Below, piece by piece: positions 32,371 through 33,318 of a stretch of 33,318 bases of DNA. The notes beneath the pieces were generated by a model. That model did not search any database. It was not told where the DNA came from and saw only the letters and a list, made by a program, of their open reading frames with translations. Made by a program: the position numbers and the translations under genes. Source of the stretch: Ignavibacteriaceae bacterium. Lineage in GTDB: Bacteria > Bacteroidota > Ignavibacteria > Ignavibacteriales > Ignavibacteriaceae. The stretch covers positions 1-33,318 of the forward strand of contig JACZKK010000101.1 in NCBI GenBank assembly GCA_014860115.1, in the 5' to 3' direction. The stretch's first letter is position 1. Every line of letters begins with the position of its first letter.

Positions 32371-32640
32371 ATGTCAGAAACCGGAATAAACTGCCAGCAC
32401 GCTTGCAAGAACACCTGTGCAAGCCTCAACGAAGCTCTCCGGAAGGAAACAGCCATCATTAAATATTATGAAGGAGTACTTGCCGAATGCACTATGCCGG
32501 AGGTTAAAACATTTATGGATGAGCTGGTTGAGGAAAAGCGGAAGGTTATTCTTCGCCTCATTCAGAAATTGAATGAAATACACGTCCGTTCGCAGGCAAT
32601 TGATGGTATTACATCAAGCTTTAATAATATTGACGGATAA
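32371..32640 (+). CDS. Small helical Cys-containing protein at the end of the oxidoreductase operon
   Basis: The 89-residue product has no signal peptide. Cys8, Cys12 and Cys16 (CQHACKNTC) lie near the N-terminus and Cys40 further on. The rest is two amphipathic helices rich in Glu and Lys (ALRKETAIIKYYEGVLAEC and MDELVEEKRKVILRLIQKLNEI), recalling half of a rubrerythrin-like bundle without its full set of iron ligands. GCGAGGAA precedes the ATG, and the gene is 19 bases from the gamma subunit gene, so it is probably in the same operon. I do not recognise a family. A role tied to the oxidoreductase, for example in assembly or redox sensing, is only a guess. Confidence 0.7.
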   Translation: MSETGINCQHACKNTCASLNEALRKETAIIKYYEGVLAECTMPEVKTFMDELVEEKRKVILRLIQKLNEIHVRSQAIDGITSSFNNIDG

Positions 32641-32651
32641 GTCTTATTTGA

Positions 32652-32682
32652 TTGACATCACAGGTATGAATGGTTATATTTG
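32652..32682 (+). promoter_or_regulatory. Promoter of the initiator tRNA gene
   Basis: TTGACA (32652-32657), a 17-base spacer and TATATTTG (32675-32682) satisfy both the classical -35/-10 pattern and the Bacteroidota TAnnTTTG -7 pattern. Transcription would start near 32688, about 44 bases before the tRNA. Confidence 0.8.
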
Positions 32683-32731
32683 CGGGCCTAAAATTGAAAA
32701 CAGAAAAGCTTAGTTCTTTAAAAAATTATAT

Positions 32732-32804
<73 letters not shown>

Positions 32805-32810
32805 CAAGGT

Positions 32811-32842
32811 AAGCCTGAATATGATAAGTATTCAGGCTTTTT
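32811..32842 (+). terminator. Rho-independent terminator of the tRNA gene
   Basis: The perfect 11-base arms AAGCCTGAATA (32811-32821) and TATTCAGGCTT (32829-32839) with a 7-base loop run into TTTT. The hairpin begins 6 bases after the tRNA. Confidence 0.92.
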
Positions 32843-32922
32843 ACTTTTAAAACAATGATGACAAAACTTAATTTGATTGCTGATTGATTACAGAAAATCA
32901 GAACTGAGTAATCAAATAGTAA

Positions 32923-33237
32923 TCAATCCAGTTGGAAGATAAGTCCCCAGACTTTCTTTCTCTTTTTCATCAAGTTTTTCAATATCGACTGATACTGTAT
33001 CTCAACAATAAAAGTTTTAAAAGAATAAAATGGTAAAACAATAGGTGCACTTTTTCTGATGAACCATTCTTTGAATCTCTCTTGTTGTGATTCCCTTCCA
33101 AATTTGATTTTTAAATCTGTAACTTCTTTCAGCAATTGATAAGCAACAGCCCATCCCAGAAGCATAAAAGCAAAAAGAAAAAAAGAAACAACCGGTCTGA
33201 CAAAGTCATTAACCATAGCTGTAAAATCCGGATTCAT
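32923..33237 (-). CDS. Small membrane protein of unknown function
   Basis: The 104-residue product has one clear transmembrane segment near its N-terminus (~12-34, VRPVVSFFLFAFMLLGWAVAYQLL), a Lys/Arg/Glu-rich stretch and a second moderately hydrophobic segment (~63-77). The C-terminus is very basic (NLMKKRKKVWG). The start ATG has AAAGGGA upstream on the minus strand. Its N-terminus is faintly like small phage holins (MNPDFTAMVNDFVRPV), but no other phage gene is near, so no function is assigned. Confidence 0.55.
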   Translation of the reverse strand: MNPDFTAMVNDFVRPVVSFFLFAFMLLGWAVAYQLLKEVTDLKIKFGRESQQERFKEWFIRKSAPIVLPFYSFKTFIVEIQYQSILKNLMKKRKKVWGLIFQLD

Positions 33238-33318
33238 AGCGTATCCCTTTCCCTAATTTATTTACGCACAAAAAAATTTATTCTGTGCATTTATTTTGAT
33301 ATACATATTATTAATAGG

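Overview
The window most resembles a chromosome segment from the Ignavibacteria/Chlorobi side of the Bacteroidota. This is an inference. Four secreted proteins end in an 86-residue NPFNPST...ASGVYxYxL...KKMxLxK sorting domain of the type IX (Por) secretion type. The DNA is AT-rich, Shine-Dalgarno sites (GGAGG, AAGGAG) are visible, and the gene content suits an anaerobic or facultative heterotroph. Gene density is high and no insertion sequence, prophage or CRISPR array was seen.

Layout. (1) 1-8.6 kb: surface or secreted proteins with the sorting domain: a truncated C-terminus, a gingipain-like C25 peptidase, a C25-like protein that has lost its catalytic His and Cys, and a 14-repeat beta-propeller-like protein. 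GC-rich and AT-rich palindromic elements lie between them. (2) 8.9-12.9 kb: an operon of a stand-alone receiver protein and a HydC/HydB/HydA-type trimeric [FeFe]-hydrogenase, preceded by a sigma-54-like -24/-12 element. (3) 13-17.8 kb: a membrane histidine kinase, a permuted-papain (YiiX-like) lipid/peptide hydrolase, a TM1266-like small protein of the family associated with iron-only hydrogenases, and a GAF-SpoIIE phosphatase. (4) 17.9-25.3 kb: an NtrC-type regulator/sensor-kinase pair flanked on both sides by paralogous small secreted proteins rich in Gln/Asn/Lys with DxDGDG calcium-type loops. One neighbour is an outer-membrane barrel protein and the other a ferritin-like DUF2202 lipoprotein. 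(5) 25.5-28.2 kb: a five-heme cytochrome c with one unusual CX3CH site and a monoheme-porin-like outer membrane protein. (6) 28.3-29.2 kb: a sphingolipid delta-4 desaturase homologue that looks strikingly like the animal enzyme. (7) 29.6-32.6 kb: a four-subunit 2-oxoacid:ferredoxin oxidoreductase operon and a small Cys-containing helical protein. (8) 32.6 kb to the end: an initiator tRNA with a clear promoter and terminator, then a small membrane protein.

How the parts may fit. The 2-oxoacid oxidoreductase reduces ferredoxin while degrading branched-chain or related 2-oxoacids. The trimeric hydrogenase can use reduced ferredoxin plus NADH to evolve H2, or run in reverse, so both belong to one ferredoxin economy. 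The TM1266-like protein and the kinase/receiver genes around the hydrogenase are candidate regulators. The most original-looking unit is the sigma-54 two-component pair with flanking calcium-loop proteins and DUF2202 lipoprotein. It recalls the ZraPSR layout (a sensor pair divergent from a secreted metal-binding protein) but is built from different parts. -24/-12-like elements lie 62-68 bases upstream of three start codons (hydrogenase operon, calcium-loop gene, oxidoreductase operon), which raises the possibility of a shared sigma-54 programme.
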